37,785 bases of DNA from Actinobaculum massiliense (GTDB taxonomy: Bacteria; Actinomycetota; Actinomycetes; Actinomycetales; Actinomycetaceae): the NCBI RefSeq assembly GCF_001457435.1, contig NZ_LN881714.1:1-37785 (forward strand), written 5' to 3'. Each line of letters opens with the position of its first letter. Position 1 is the first letter of the stretch. The position numbers and the translations under genes were made by a program. This document shows positions 1 to 7,807 of this stretch, piece by piece. Below the pieces are notes generated by a model, which worked only from the letters and a program-made list of their open reading frames with translations, made no database searches and had not been told where the DNA came from.

Positions 1-27
1 GACCTATTCATTACGAGTGAATCGCTC
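1..27. repeat. attL: attL core (left copy of the attachment repeat)
   Basis: These 27 bases are identical to 37659-37685, which lie inside the intact tRNA-Thr gene. They cover its anticodon arm and the start of the variable region. The window begins inside this repeat. The true repeat probably runs further left, through the original 3' half of the host tRNA gene, because the phage copy supplies that half at the right end. Identity stops after base 27, where aacc replaces tgcc. Confidence 0.93.
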
Positions 28-99
28 AACCAAACAGCCGGCATGTTAAACCCCGCAAATCCGCCACTTAACCGGTCGCGAATCGACCCATCCCCGCCA

Positions 100-123
100 A
101 CTACAGCCATTACTACAGCCATC
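100..123 (+). repeat. Left arm-type integrase site candidate, tandem 12-mer
   Basis: Two back-to-back copies of an ACTACAGCCATT-like 12-mer lie here, about 75 bp inside attL. The same tandem pair occurs at the other end (37526-37550), about 110 bp inside attR. A repeat found only in both flanks of attP-derived DNA is what arm-type binding sites of a tyrosine integrase look like. That function is inferred. Confidence 0.65.
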
Positions 124-162
124 CCAGTTTGCGGTTAATCACACCGCGAGTGCGGGCATGAG

Positions 163-212
163 AAAATAGGCCCCTCCACCGTTGAGCGCGCGGCTGTTGG
201 CGGAGGGGCCTA
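163..212 (-). terminator. Rho-independent terminator of the late operon
   Basis: A perfect 11-bp inverted repeat pairs 167-177 with 202-212. On the minus strand it is followed directly by a TATTTTCTC tract. It lies about 40 bp past the stop of the last leftward late gene, at the prophage edge, so it should stop late transcription before it enters host DNA. Confidence 0.85.
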
Positions 213-251
213 GGTTTACTCTAAAGAAGTTTAAATATGTGTTTAGAGTAG

Positions 252-863
252 CTATTTGTTTTCTGTGTAGGGTGTCCAGATTGCGTCGAGTCCGGGCAGG
301 CCGGGTTTCCAGGCGTCCATGGTCCAGTGTGCGAGCCGGACCTTATATAGTTTGCCGTCGCATTCGTAGATCTGGTTCGCCGTGGCGTATATCCCCGCCT
401 GCCAGCGTGGGTATTTCTTGCCCGTGTCCGGGCTGGTGGCAGTCTCTGCGTCGGCTAGCCAGAGTTGCCCGCCGCCATTGCCTAGAGAGTCCGGGGCCCA
501 AACGTTAGCGTCCACCTGGGACGTGTAGGGTTTGCCCATGTAGATGACTCGTGCTCCTTTTGCGTAGACGGCTCCGGGAGCGTAGAGGGGTAGTTTGTCG
601 ACTGGCGTGTTTTTCCCTGCTTGGTTGGCTTGGTCCACCTGCTCCAGCTGCTTCCTAGCGTTTTCCTGCTTTTCTATGGCTTCCCTACGTGCATCCTCGC
701 CTAGTAGTAGTGCTCGTGCTTCTTCCAGGCCGCGCTTATCCAACCCGGCCAGTTTGTTGGGTAAGGATTTGAGAAATTCGGTTTGCCCAGCCGGAGGGGT
801 GTATTCGGGCTCTGCAGGTGTTGGGGTGGTTTCTGGTTCGACGGGTTGGTTAGTTTCCGCCAT
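252..863 (-). CDS. Carbohydrate-binding (CBM5/12-like) phage protein
   Basis: The product has 203 residues. The N-terminus (about 1-30) is Pro/Glu-rich and looks disordered. Residues about 30-85 are charged and helical. The C-terminal half carries two segments resembling chitin-binding modules of the CBM5/12 type: YAPGAVYAKGARVIYMGKPY near residue 92, and a second around WQAGIYATANQIYECDGKLY. Such modules in actinophages are usually on receptor-binding or cell-wall-binding accessory proteins, so it may help the particle or lysin bind host wall glycans. It is the last gene of the late operon, and its ATG at 863 overlaps the end of the holin-like gene by 14 bases. No catalytic motif is visible. 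The fold assignment is moderate and the role is inferred. Confidence 0.6.
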   Translation of the reverse strand: MAETNQPVEPETTPTPAEPEYTPPAGQTEFLKSLPNKLAGLDKRGLEEARALLLGEDARREAIEKQENARKQLEQVDQANQAGKNTPVDKLPLYAPGAVYAKGARVIYMGKPYTSQVDANVWAPDSLGNGGGQLWLADAETATSPDTGKKYPRWQAGIYATANQIYECDGKLYKVRLAHWTMDAWKPGLPGLDAIWTPYTENK

Positions 864-1173
864 CTACCTCACCATCCTCTCCTAGGTTTGTTGGGGCTTC
901 TTCGGTGTGGACGCCGGTGGCTAGCCACGGTATAAACCGGGCTAGGAAAGCCTCTACTTGTGGGAGGGCGGCAACCCTGGTGATCGCGGCGGATGCGGCC
1001 AGGATTCCTGCGAAAATCGGGAGCGTCTCATCCACGCCGATCGTAGCGATGACGACGGGGGCGAGGGCCGCGAGCGCGATAAGGACCTGTACGGCTGTGC
1101 GGATTGTGGCCCGCGCCGGGTGTGCGACTTGGGTGGGCGTCGATGCGGCGACGTCATATGAATGCTTCGACAT
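850..1173 (-). CDS. Putative holin, two membrane segments
   Basis: The product has 107 residues with two hydrophobic helices: about 26-46 (AVQVLIALAALAPVVIATIG) and about 52-68 (PIFAGILAASAAITRVAAL). A short polar N-terminus and an acidic tail ending EDGEVDGGN flank them. Small two-helix proteins next to a phage lysin are typical holins, which open the membrane to let the lysin out or trigger lysis. It lies directly downstream of the lysin gene. The 158-residue membrane and coiled-coil protein upstream of the lysin could share or take this role. Confidence 0.7.
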   Translation of the reverse strand: MSKHSYDVAASTPTQVAHPARATIRTAVQVLIALAALAPVVIATIGVDETLPIFAGILAASAAITRVAALPQVEAFLARFIPWLATGVHTEEAPTNLGEDGEVDGGN

Positions 1174-1197
1174 AGAGCTTTTCCTTTCGGTTTCGTT

Positions 1198-2412
1198 TTA
1201 GTATCCGCGGAGCCAGCATTGGACGCCCCGAACCGTGGCCGGCCCAAAATCCCCGTCCACCACATATTCACGGCCGTAATAGCCACGCTGACGCAAATAA
1301 ACCTGCAAGCCCTTCACGGACGCGGCACCCCATGCGCCGTCGACGACGCGTACGACGCCGTCCACGGCTTGTGTGTAGCATCCGCGGTCGAGAAGCCACC
1401 GTTGCCAAGCGCTTACTGTGGATGGCCCAAAATTCCCGTCAATCACATACTTATTTGCCGGGTAGTAGCCTTTTTCCTGCAGCACCGTTTGCAGGGCGAT
1501 CACCGTGTGTTTCCCGAACTGGCCGTCTACCGCGCGCGTGTAATAGCGTTTCCCGCGTGGCGCTTCGGCAACCGTTCGCGGTGCCATGTTGGCTTTGCCG
1601 GGCGTGACTCCGTGTACGTTGAACCAGGCGCGCGGGTTTTGCGCAATCCCGCGTTTATTCCAACACTCGAAATGCAAATGGGGTCCGGTCACGTTCCCGG
1701 TTGCACCCATGAGACCGATCTGGCCGCCCATAGCTACGTTTTGGCCAGGACGCACAAGAACACGCGAAAGATGCCCATAGTACTGTCTTTCGCCGTCCGG
1801 GTTACGTACGAGAATGCCTTGCCCGGTACGCCCCGAGACGATGTTCCAGCCGGCTTTTTCTACCGTTCCAGCGAACGCCGCATACACCGGCGTGCCCGTC
1901 GCGTTAGCAATATCAATACCGGCGTGGAGCATGCGCCCAATACGCCACGAAATCCGGCCACGCCACCCATATTCGCTCGACACCCGCCCGGTGGCAGGGT
2001 TACACATCGTCACAGTTCTTTCCTCCGTTCTCTCATATTCGACACCAGGCACGAGTCCGGCTTTTGTCCACCCACGCCCAAGCACGCTCCACGAACCAAC
2101 CCCTAGTTTCGGGTTGCGTGCCTCGATCGTTTTTCCGTCCCCTAGCGACACCGCAATATGTGCCACGCCGGATGTGGATGCTTCTTTCGGGTAGTACAAG
2201 AGCGCGCCCGGGGTTTTATATGCGTCCTCTACCGGGATCTCTTCCATGTCGTGTGCCTGCTGCCAGGACCCCATACCAAACCGGACACCGCACTCTTTGA
2301 GCGTCCAATAGATAAGGCCTGAGCAGTCAAATGCTCGAGGGCCTTTAGAACCAAAAACATATGGCTTACCAGTCTGGGTTTTCAGCAAAGCAAGCCACTC
2401 ATCAACGTCCAC
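1198..2412 (-). CDS. Modular endolysin: NlpC/P60 + M23 + peptidoglycan-binding repeats
   Basis: This is a peptidoglycan hydrolase of about 404 residues. An N-terminal NlpC/P60-type cysteine peptidase has the nucleophile in AFDCSGLIYW and its His in VAHIAVSLGD. It is followed by an M23 LysM-type zinc metallopeptidase with HAGIDIA, YYGHLS and GPHLHFE. The C-terminus holds three peptidoglycan-binding-1-like repeats, each with a DG.FGP or DGAWG motif. Two different peptidases plus wall-binding repeats suit lysis of a Gram-positive host or wall penetration by the tail. An upstream ATG start would need an N-terminus that overlaps the previous gene in another frame. Instead a strong AGGAGGAGG site precedes a TTG (2415) and a GTG (2412), and I chose the GTG. 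It lies between the membrane coiled-coil protein and the holin-like gene. Confidence 0.88.
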   Translation of the reverse strand: MDVDEWLALLKTQTGKPYVFGSKGPRAFDCSGLIYWTLKECGVRFGMGSWQQAHDMEEIPVEDAYKTPGALLYYPKEASTSGVAHIAVSLGDGKTIEARNPKLGVGSWSVLGRGWTKAGLVPGVEYERTEERTVTMCNPATGRVSSEYGWRGRISWRIGRMLHAGIDIANATGTPVYAAFAGTVEKAGWNIVSGRTGQGILVRNPDGERQYYGHLSRVLVRPGQNVAMGGQIGLMGATGNVTGPHLHFECWNKRGIAQNPRAWFNVHGVTPGKANMAPRTVAEAPRGKRYYTRAVDGQFGKHTVIALQTVLQEKGYYPANKYVIDGNFGPSTVSAWQRWLLDRGCYTQAVDGVVRVVDGAWGAASVKGLQVYLRQRGYYGREYVVDGDFGPATVRGVQCWLRGY

Positions 2413-2443
2413 CAATGGGAAGTGCCTCCTCCTTTTAAATAGT

Positions 2444-2920
2444 TCAAGCCCCATGCGGGGCTTGCTGTTTTTTGTGGTTATTCGGCCACGGCGGAGGCGG
2501 AGGCGGTAGCTCCGCATTAATATGCTTCCGCAACACATGCGCATAATCCACCAGACCATCCCGATCGACCGTGAGCGCGGCAATCATCTCCGCCTGTTTT
2601 TTCCTTGCTTCCTGCTCGGCCGCCTGCTGAGCGGCTAAAAACCGTATTCGTTCCTGCTGGGCGGCCACGGTTTCACGCAACGCTGCGACCGCATCCTGCA
2701 ACGACGCCACAGCCGAATTCAGTCCCTCGGTTGTGGCCTTCTGCTGCTCCACCTCGAGTTTCTGGTCATCGATACGGGCTTGTTGTACTTGTGTTTTTTC
2801 AGCCAACCGGGAGGTTTCTTTTTCGCTTCGTCTTTTCAGCCACGCGGTGGCCACCGTGCCCATAAACAGAAGAAGGGACCCGAGAAAGGCCGCGTCTAAC
2901 ACGATATCTAGAAAATTCAT
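2444..2920 (-). CDS. Membrane-anchored coiled-coil protein of the lysis region
   Basis: The product has 158 residues. A single N-terminal membrane segment (about 7-27) is followed by KRR and a long heptad-rich, Gln/Glu/Ala-rich coiled coil (about 30-120). A proline run (PPPPPPWP) lies near the C-terminus. Similar small proteins of actinophages (DUF2746-like) sit beside lysis genes. The architecture resembles a spanin- or holin-accessory protein, but no function is established. Its ATG at 2920 directly abuts the stop of the upstream fibre gene. Confidence 0.5.
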   Translation of the reverse strand: MNFLDIVLDAAFLGSLLLFMGTVATAWLKRRSEKETSRLAEKTQVQQARIDDQKLEVEQQKATTEGLNSAVASLQDAVAALRETVAAQQERIRFLAAQQAAEQEARKKQAEMIAALTVDRDGLVDYAHVLRKHINAELPPPPPPWPNNHKKQQAPHGA

Positions 2921-3580
2921 TTATACCGTCCCAACGTTAATCAACGAAATATTGCCCGCCCGCAACGGGATATTGTCGGCCCAGTTTTGGAAAGCCCAGG
3001 CTGAGATTTTCGCTCCCGCGTCCTGATATTTCACGTGAGTAACGGTAATGACGTCCTCGCCCCTAGCTACCGCTCGATAGGCTAACGGCTCGTTGTTCAC
3101 CCTGATTTCTATGAGGGTTCTGGCGGCGGCGTCGTTCGTAATCGTCGTGTTTAGCCACACGTTGAGTTGCATGAGCCAAACACCGGACGACGGCAAGGTG
3201 AGCGTGACGTTATCGGCGGATAGCTGGAACTTCCCCGAAAGCCGCCCCTGTTTTGGTGTGCGTAGCCCGAAGTTTTGCCATTGCCCGCGGGGAATATGGT
3301 CCTGATAGATATCAGAATCCCAGATTTCGGACCGGCCGCCCGTCCACACAAGCGACCCGTCTTTGCGGAACTTCGTATAAAACCGCTCCTCGGACGTGAC
3401 TGCGAAAAACAGTGGAAACACATTCGGCGGCGCGGCGGCGGCGACCGTTTCAGCCTCGGATATGGTGGCTACGGGGATATAGGCGTGCAAGCTAGAACTG
3501 AAGTTGGTGAATGCGGTTGGCGCGCTAGCTCCGTCCATATACTCCGGAATAACCCGCTTCAGCACGTCGAGTTTTGACAT
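2921..3580 (-). CDS. Putative receptor-binding protein with C-terminal jelly-roll
   Basis: The product has 219 residues. The C-terminal half (about 110-219) alternates short hydrophobic strands, for example VTLTLPSSGVWLMQLNVWLN and ARTLIEIRVNN. This pattern resembles C1q/TNF-like or phage head-binding jelly-roll domains at tail-fibre tips. It follows the large coiled-coil fibre gene and precedes the lysis genes, the usual place for a tail-tip adhesin. No enzymatic motif is visible. The fold assignment comes from strand pattern and context only. Confidence 0.5.
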   Translation of the reverse strand: MSKLDVLKRVIPEYMDGASAPTAFTNFSSSLHAYIPVATISEAETVAAAAPPNVFPLFFAVTSEERFYTKFRKDGSLVWTGGRSEIWDSDIYQDHIPRGQWQNFGLRTPKQGRLSGKFQLSADNVTLTLPSSGVWLMQLNVWLNTTITNDAAARTLIEIRVNNEPLAYRAVARGEDVITVTHVKYQDAGAKISAWAFQNWADNIPLRAGNISLINVGTV

Positions 3581-3595
3581 CGTGGCTTCTCCTTT

Positions 3596-5962
3596 TTATT
3601 CGATTGGTCTAATTTCAACGATTCGCGGCGAAACCGCCGGGTTGCCCGGTGCCTGCGGATACGGATTCCGGCCAATAATGCGGTACTGCGTCCCCACCGT
3701 ATAGGTGTGCCCTGGCTCGAGAGCCCGGGGCTGCGAAAACGTTATTGGCACAATCCCGACTCGGTGCGGTTTGCCCACTTCAAACCGTTCGCCCGTCTGC
3801 TGATCCGTGAAATACGGAGTACCCATGACGTGATACGTGTCGTTTGAGATGAGAGTTCCGAAAGAAATCATGTTGTTTCGAGCCACTGCCTGATAGCTCC
3901 CGGGGAAGTCATAGAAATGCCACTGGCCGCTATCGGATGGCCATACAGGTGCGCCTTCAATAAACGTTTTTGAGCCGAAAACGTAGGACGCGAGCGGGAG
4001 CATTTCATCAGACACCGGCGAGCGAACGGAAAGGCCTGTCCCCGTGTCTGAAGATAGGCGTACCATTTCTTTTCCGCCCTGATACACGTGCACACCCGTC
4101 GAATCAATCTTCACGTTGTTCCACGTGCTCGACGTGTCAGCCGCATAGTAAGTAGACCCGACGAAAGTTTTGCCGCGGATCTCATTCGCCGTGAGCTCCC
4201 GGGTACCAATCGACCCCGCTTGAAGCTTCGGAGCCGTCACCACGCCGTCGCGAATATCAATCGCTCCAGCTTGAGCTTTCACCGTGATATCCGCAAGAGT
4301 GAGCCCATACCCAGAAATGTTGAGCCACACGAGTTCGAGGGTTGCCGCGGTCGACGGAGCGGTCAGCACCTCGCTCTCGTACGTCCACGACGTTGAGGCG
4401 TAGCGGGTCGAACCGACATAGTAATAGCCGATATCTTTACCCGCAGCGTCTCGCCACCTATACGCGGTCTTATAGTTCCTCCCCGGCGACGCGTAAGCCC
4501 GCCACGACCACACATACGACTCGCCACCCACAACAGGGATACGCGACGAATCACTATTACCTATAAACACGGTGCTGGTGGATGATGCCCGCCAGGAACC
4601 GCCCGTCCCGGTCCCGTCCGGGCGCGGGCTGGACTGCCACCGCCACGAGCTCGACAGGTTCTCGTTTTTGTAGCCTTGCCCGTTAGGTACCAGGTTGCCG
4701 GGTGCAACAATAACCCGTTGCGCGGACGCCACTTTCGCGGACAGGTCATTCACCCACAACTGGTTTGCGACGCTCGAATCGAGCTTCGCATAGCTAATGC
4801 TGGCGTTGCCTATTTTCGCGTTCGTGATCGCCCCATCCGCTATCTCAGCCCTACCGATCGCCCCATAACCAATATGCGCCGAAGTAATAGCGTTGGCACC
4901 GATAAACTCGGGGCCCATTTTTATTTGTTCCCAGTCGTTGCCTTTCCGCTGGAAAAGCCTTTTAGCGGTGCCGTTCTCCCAGACATACCAGAGGGCCCCC
5001 TCCGGGCGGCCACTCATATCGCTAGCACCTGGATCACGGTAGGCCAACGTGACCATGCCCGACCCGGCAGTCTGCGTACCCTTTACTTTATCCAGCTCTG
5101 CACGGAAACCCAGCAACGCGGTTTCCGCCTTATCTGCCTTTTCGCGGGCCGCCGTCGCCTTCTTCTGCGCTTCCTCAGCTTTCGCAGTCAAGTCCTGGAT
5201 ACGCTCTTCACAACGCGCCGCTTCCGCCACCGCGCCCTGCGCCTTACCATCCGCGTCTTTAGCCTTCGCGAGCGCTACGGTCGCGGCCTGTTGTGCTTTC
5301 ACGACGTCCGCCGCTGCCACATCCGCAAGAACCTGCGCGGACTCCGCCTGCGTCTTAGCCTTCCCAGCATTATCAGCCGCGACCTCAACGCTCCGGGTGA
5401 GCGACTCCGCTTGGCTCTTCGCCTCGCCCGCTGTGGTTTCCGCCGCGACGGCTTTTTCTACTGCTTCGCGGGCCGTCGTCGACGTCGCACCAAGCCTTTT
5501 ATCCAAATCGTGGAATTTAATCGCGGCTTCCTCCGCAACCTTCTTAGACGACGCCTCCGCCGCATCAAGCCTTTCGTTATTCTCAGCCAGCTTCTTCGGA
5601 AACTCAGCCAGCAGGCGCTTTTCCTCCTCGGTGAGGTCCTCCGGGACTAGGCCGCCGTGAGCCAACTGCGACTTCGGCATGACCGGATTCAACCCCTTGG
5701 CTTGGTCTTCGTCGAACCCAACGGGTTTATCGCCCGCCGCGCCGGTGACTAGCCGCGGACGCCCGGAATCGTCTACCTGCACAAAAACCAGGCCGCCGGG
5801 AACATACCGCCCGGGGACTACTGGAACAGTGAGGGTTTTTCCTGCGTAGGTGATTTCCGCGCGGGCGTCGTTATCTTTCACTACGGAAATGAAAACCGCC
5901 TGGCGTATCGGGCGACTGCCCGGACCAGACGGCGTATCTTCATAGGACGCTAGAACACTCAC
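3596..5962 (-). CDS. Long minor tail / fibre protein, coiled coil plus carbohydrate-binding-like domain
   Basis: The product has about 788 residues. I place the start at a GTG (5962) that shares one base with the upstream TAG stop (TAGTG). A longer reading from 6103 would add a basic stretch inside the previous gene. Residues about 1-90 form a small beta domain (SVVKDNDARAEITYAGKTLT). A very Ala/Lys/Glu-rich coiled coil runs about 105-290. A tail-fibre-like patch follows with repeated GAI and IG.A motifs (AITSAHIGYGAIGRAEIADG). A beta-sandwich region resembling a carbohydrate-binding module begins with APGNLVPNGQG. It is likely a trimeric fibre connecting the tail tip to the adhesin encoded next. 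Confidence 0.65.
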   Translation of the reverse strand: MSVLASYEDTPSGPGSRPIRQAVFISVVKDNDARAEITYAGKTLTVPVVPGRYVPGGLVFVQVDDSGRPRLVTGAAGDKPVGFDEDQAKGLNPVMPKSQLAHGGLVPEDLTEEEKRLLAEFPKKLAENNERLDAAEASSKKVAEEAAIKFHDLDKRLGATSTTAREAVEKAVAAETTAGEAKSQAESLTRSVEVAADNAGKAKTQAESAQVLADVAAADVVKAQQAATVALAKAKDADGKAQGAVAEAARCEERIQDLTAKAEEAQKKATAAREKADKAETALLGFRAELDKVKGTQTAGSGMVTLAYRDPGASDMSGRPEGALWYVWENGTAKRLFQRKGNDWEQIKMGPEFIGANAITSAHIGYGAIGRAEIADGAITNAKIGNASISYAKLDSSVANQLWVNDLSAKVASAQRVIVAPGNLVPNGQGYKNENLSSSWRWQSSPRPDGTGTGGSWRASSTSTVFIGNSDSSRIPVVGGESYVWSWRAYASPGRNYKTAYRWRDAAGKDIGYYYVGSTRYASTSWTYESEVLTAPSTAATLELVWLNISGYGLTLADITVKAQAGAIDIRDGVVTAPKLQAGSIGTRELTANEIRGKTFVGSTYYAADTSSTWNNVKIDSTGVHVYQGGKEMVRLSSDTGTGLSVRSPVSDEMLPLASYVFGSKTFIEGAPVWPSDSGQWHFYDFPGSYQAVARNNMISFGTLISNDTYHVMGTPYFTDQQTGERFEVGKPHRVGIVPITFSQPRALEPGHTYTVGTQYRIIGRNPYPQAPGNPAVSPRIVEIRPIE

Positions 5963-7005
5963 TATCCGACTCCAATTTCTAGTTTCATCGTGCCAATACC
6001 GCTTATAGGCATTTCGACGCCGGTCACAATCCCCCGCCGCGTCACACCGCCCCGCGTGACGGACACGGTTTGATCCAGCTTTATTCTCCAGTCGGTCACG
6101 CACTCAACCTGGACCGTCTCGCTATAGCGAGCTCTTTTTTCTAGCTCAGCCTGAGCAACAAGCAGCGCCTGCGTAGGCCCGGCAACCGCATCGCCGGATA
6201 CTTCCTCGGTCACCCACCCGTACACGGCAGGTTGGTAGTCACCATATTTCTCAACCGCTTCCGCGCTGAATTCCCCGTCCCGCTCGCTGTTCCCGCGAAC
6301 GACAATATGGTTAGGACGTTTAGAACGCTCAAATTTCGAGGGAGCGGACACAACCGTCCCGGCCTCCCCGTCAACCAGTGTCAGGTCGTCGACTCCGGCA
6401 AGCACCGGCGCGGCGCGTACGATCACGCCGTATTCGGTCTCCCGCACCACCATCCGCCCGGCTGACAATACGTCTTCGAGGGCTTTCCCGCGATCGACAC
6501 CTACCATCCACTCGAAAGGCACCCGGTCCGCGCCGATCCCCCGCTCGCTATCGGGGACAATCCCGTCCGGGGCGAACACTGCCCGGATACCCATCAGGCA
6601 AGACGCAGACGGAGCCATCTGGATCGGGGCCGCGAGCTTATGCTCGCTTATACAAGCGGTTGCGCCGCGCCCGGAAAGACGCACGGCGTCGCCGCCATCC
6701 TCCCAAGAATCCAAACGAAACAAAGGCGACGAATACGTTTCTGTGTCCCCGCCTTGACTGATTTCATGGACTAGCTGGGCACGCGTACCCACACAAGAAA
6801 GCAAATCCCCAACCCGCCTAGGTAGCAGATCCTTGCCCTGCCACATGCGCGGCACGTCCACGTCTAGGACATAGTCGCCTAGGCCGTTTTGGAGGGCTTT
6901 CGCCGTAACCGTCCCCGAGACGGGGGTTATTTCGACTATTGGCCCGCCATCCCTAGAGACTTTTAGGCAGGCGGTGACTTTAAGATTTTTGCGAGGATCA
7001 ACCAT
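5962..7005 (-). CDS. Tail hub / minor tail protein (Gp37-like)
   Basis: The product has 347 residues. It is rich in beta strands, with a tail-hub pattern: an N-terminal strand-rich part (VDPRKNLKVTACLKVSRDGG), a helix-containing middle (RGKALEDVLSAGRMVVRETE), and a C-terminal beta domain ending in RGIVTGVEMPISGIGTMKLE. This resembles actinophage Gp37-like or gpD-like baseplate hub proteins. It lies between the distal tail protein and the fibre gene, matching the tail-tip order of siphoviruses of Gram-positive hosts. Its stop shares one base with the downstream GTG start, so the two are probably translationally coupled. Confidence 0.6.
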   Translation of the reverse strand: MVDPRKNLKVTACLKVSRDGGPIVEITPVSGTVTAKALQNGLGDYVLDVDVPRMWQGKDLLPRRVGDLLSCVGTRAQLVHEISQGGDTETYSSPLFRLDSWEDGGDAVRLSGRGATACISEHKLAAPIQMAPSASCLMGIRAVFAPDGIVPDSERGIGADRVPFEWMVGVDRGKALEDVLSAGRMVVRETEYGVIVRAAPVLAGVDDLTLVDGEAGTVVSAPSKFERSKRPNHIVVRGNSERDGEFSAEAVEKYGDYQPAVYGWVTEEVSGDAVAGPTQALLVAQAELEKRARYSETVQVECVTDWRIKLDQTVSVTRGGVTRRGIVTGVEMPISGIGTMKLEIGVG

Positions 7006-7008
7006 TGC

Positions 7009-7794
7009 CTATACCCCTTTCACAACAGCGCCCCACGAGTCCCGATTTTGAGAAACGTCTTCCCACGTCCCCATGTGTGCCACATCCCCCCACGTGACAG
7101 GCGGGATGCCGTTTTGCGACCCGTCAGGGTTTACCCCGCCCGTGAGGCAGTCCGGGTCAGCCGGGACGCATTCAAGCTTCCACGCAGTTTCCTGGACCTC
7201 GATACGCTCAGTACGCTCGCAAGGAAACGCTGTTACGTATACGAGTTGTACCGGCGGGATATTGCAGTCCGGGACCTGGCAGACTTTCCTCGAGTGCTCG
7301 AGAACGAGGGGTTCCCCGCGCTCCACAAGCGCCGCGAGCGCCGCGGTCGCCTTGCCTTTCGTGTAGGCGTTGACCGTAAACGCTCCTACGGGTGCGACCT
7401 GCGATCTTGCGACCGGGTATTTTGATCCGGCCGGCCATACTAGGGTTACGCCGCTTTTACTGTCCACGGCGTGCGGGGTAGCCCAACGAAAAGCGGCTGT
7501 GGTCTTCCTGCGGACGTCCCTAAACTCATGTGTCGCCGTTGCGGGAATATCGGCCTGCCCGGTGAGCATGGCCCCTGCCGCGCCAGGATAAACCAACTCG
7601 TAGGAAGTCTGCCCATACGCGAGCGGGTCTAAACCCACCCATTCGCGGCCCCCAATTCCGTGAGAACCTGCAACGAATCTATTTGTTCCGTGTTCGCGAA
7701 CCCGATATTCCACGCCCGCGGGAACCTCATCAGCGTCCACCACAATCACCACGTTTTTACCGGACATCATGACTGATACTGGGCCACTATTCAT
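7009..7794 (-). CDS. Minor (distal) tail protein
   Basis: The product has 261 residues. It directly follows the tape measure gene, the position of the distal tail protein that links tube and tip. The sequence is mostly beta, with many Val/Thr strands (GKNVVIVVDADEVPAGVEY), two Cys in CQVPDCNIPP, and a Trp-rich C-terminus (VTWGDVAHMGTWEDVSQN). No strong family signature was recognised, so the call rests on gene order and composition. Confidence 0.6.
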   Translation of the reverse strand: MNSGPVSVMMSGKNVVIVVDADEVPAGVEYRVREHGTNRFVAGSHGIGGREWVGLDPLAYGQTSYELVYPGAAGAMLTGQADIPATATHEFRDVRRKTTAAFRWATPHAVDSKSGVTLVWPAGSKYPVARSQVAPVGAFTVNAYTKGKATAALAALVERGEPLVLEHSRKVCQVPDCNIPPVQLVYVTAFPCERTERIEVQETAWKLECVPADPDCLTGGVNPDGSQNGIPPVTWGDVAHMGTWEDVSQNRDSWGAVVKGV

Positions 7795-7807
7795 GATCTA
7801 CTCCTTT

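Noticed and set aside
1162-2106. Plus-strand frame of about 314 codons opposite the lysin
   Set aside because: The minus strand encodes recognisable NlpC/P60, M23 and peptidoglycan-binding motifs. The plus frame shows none.
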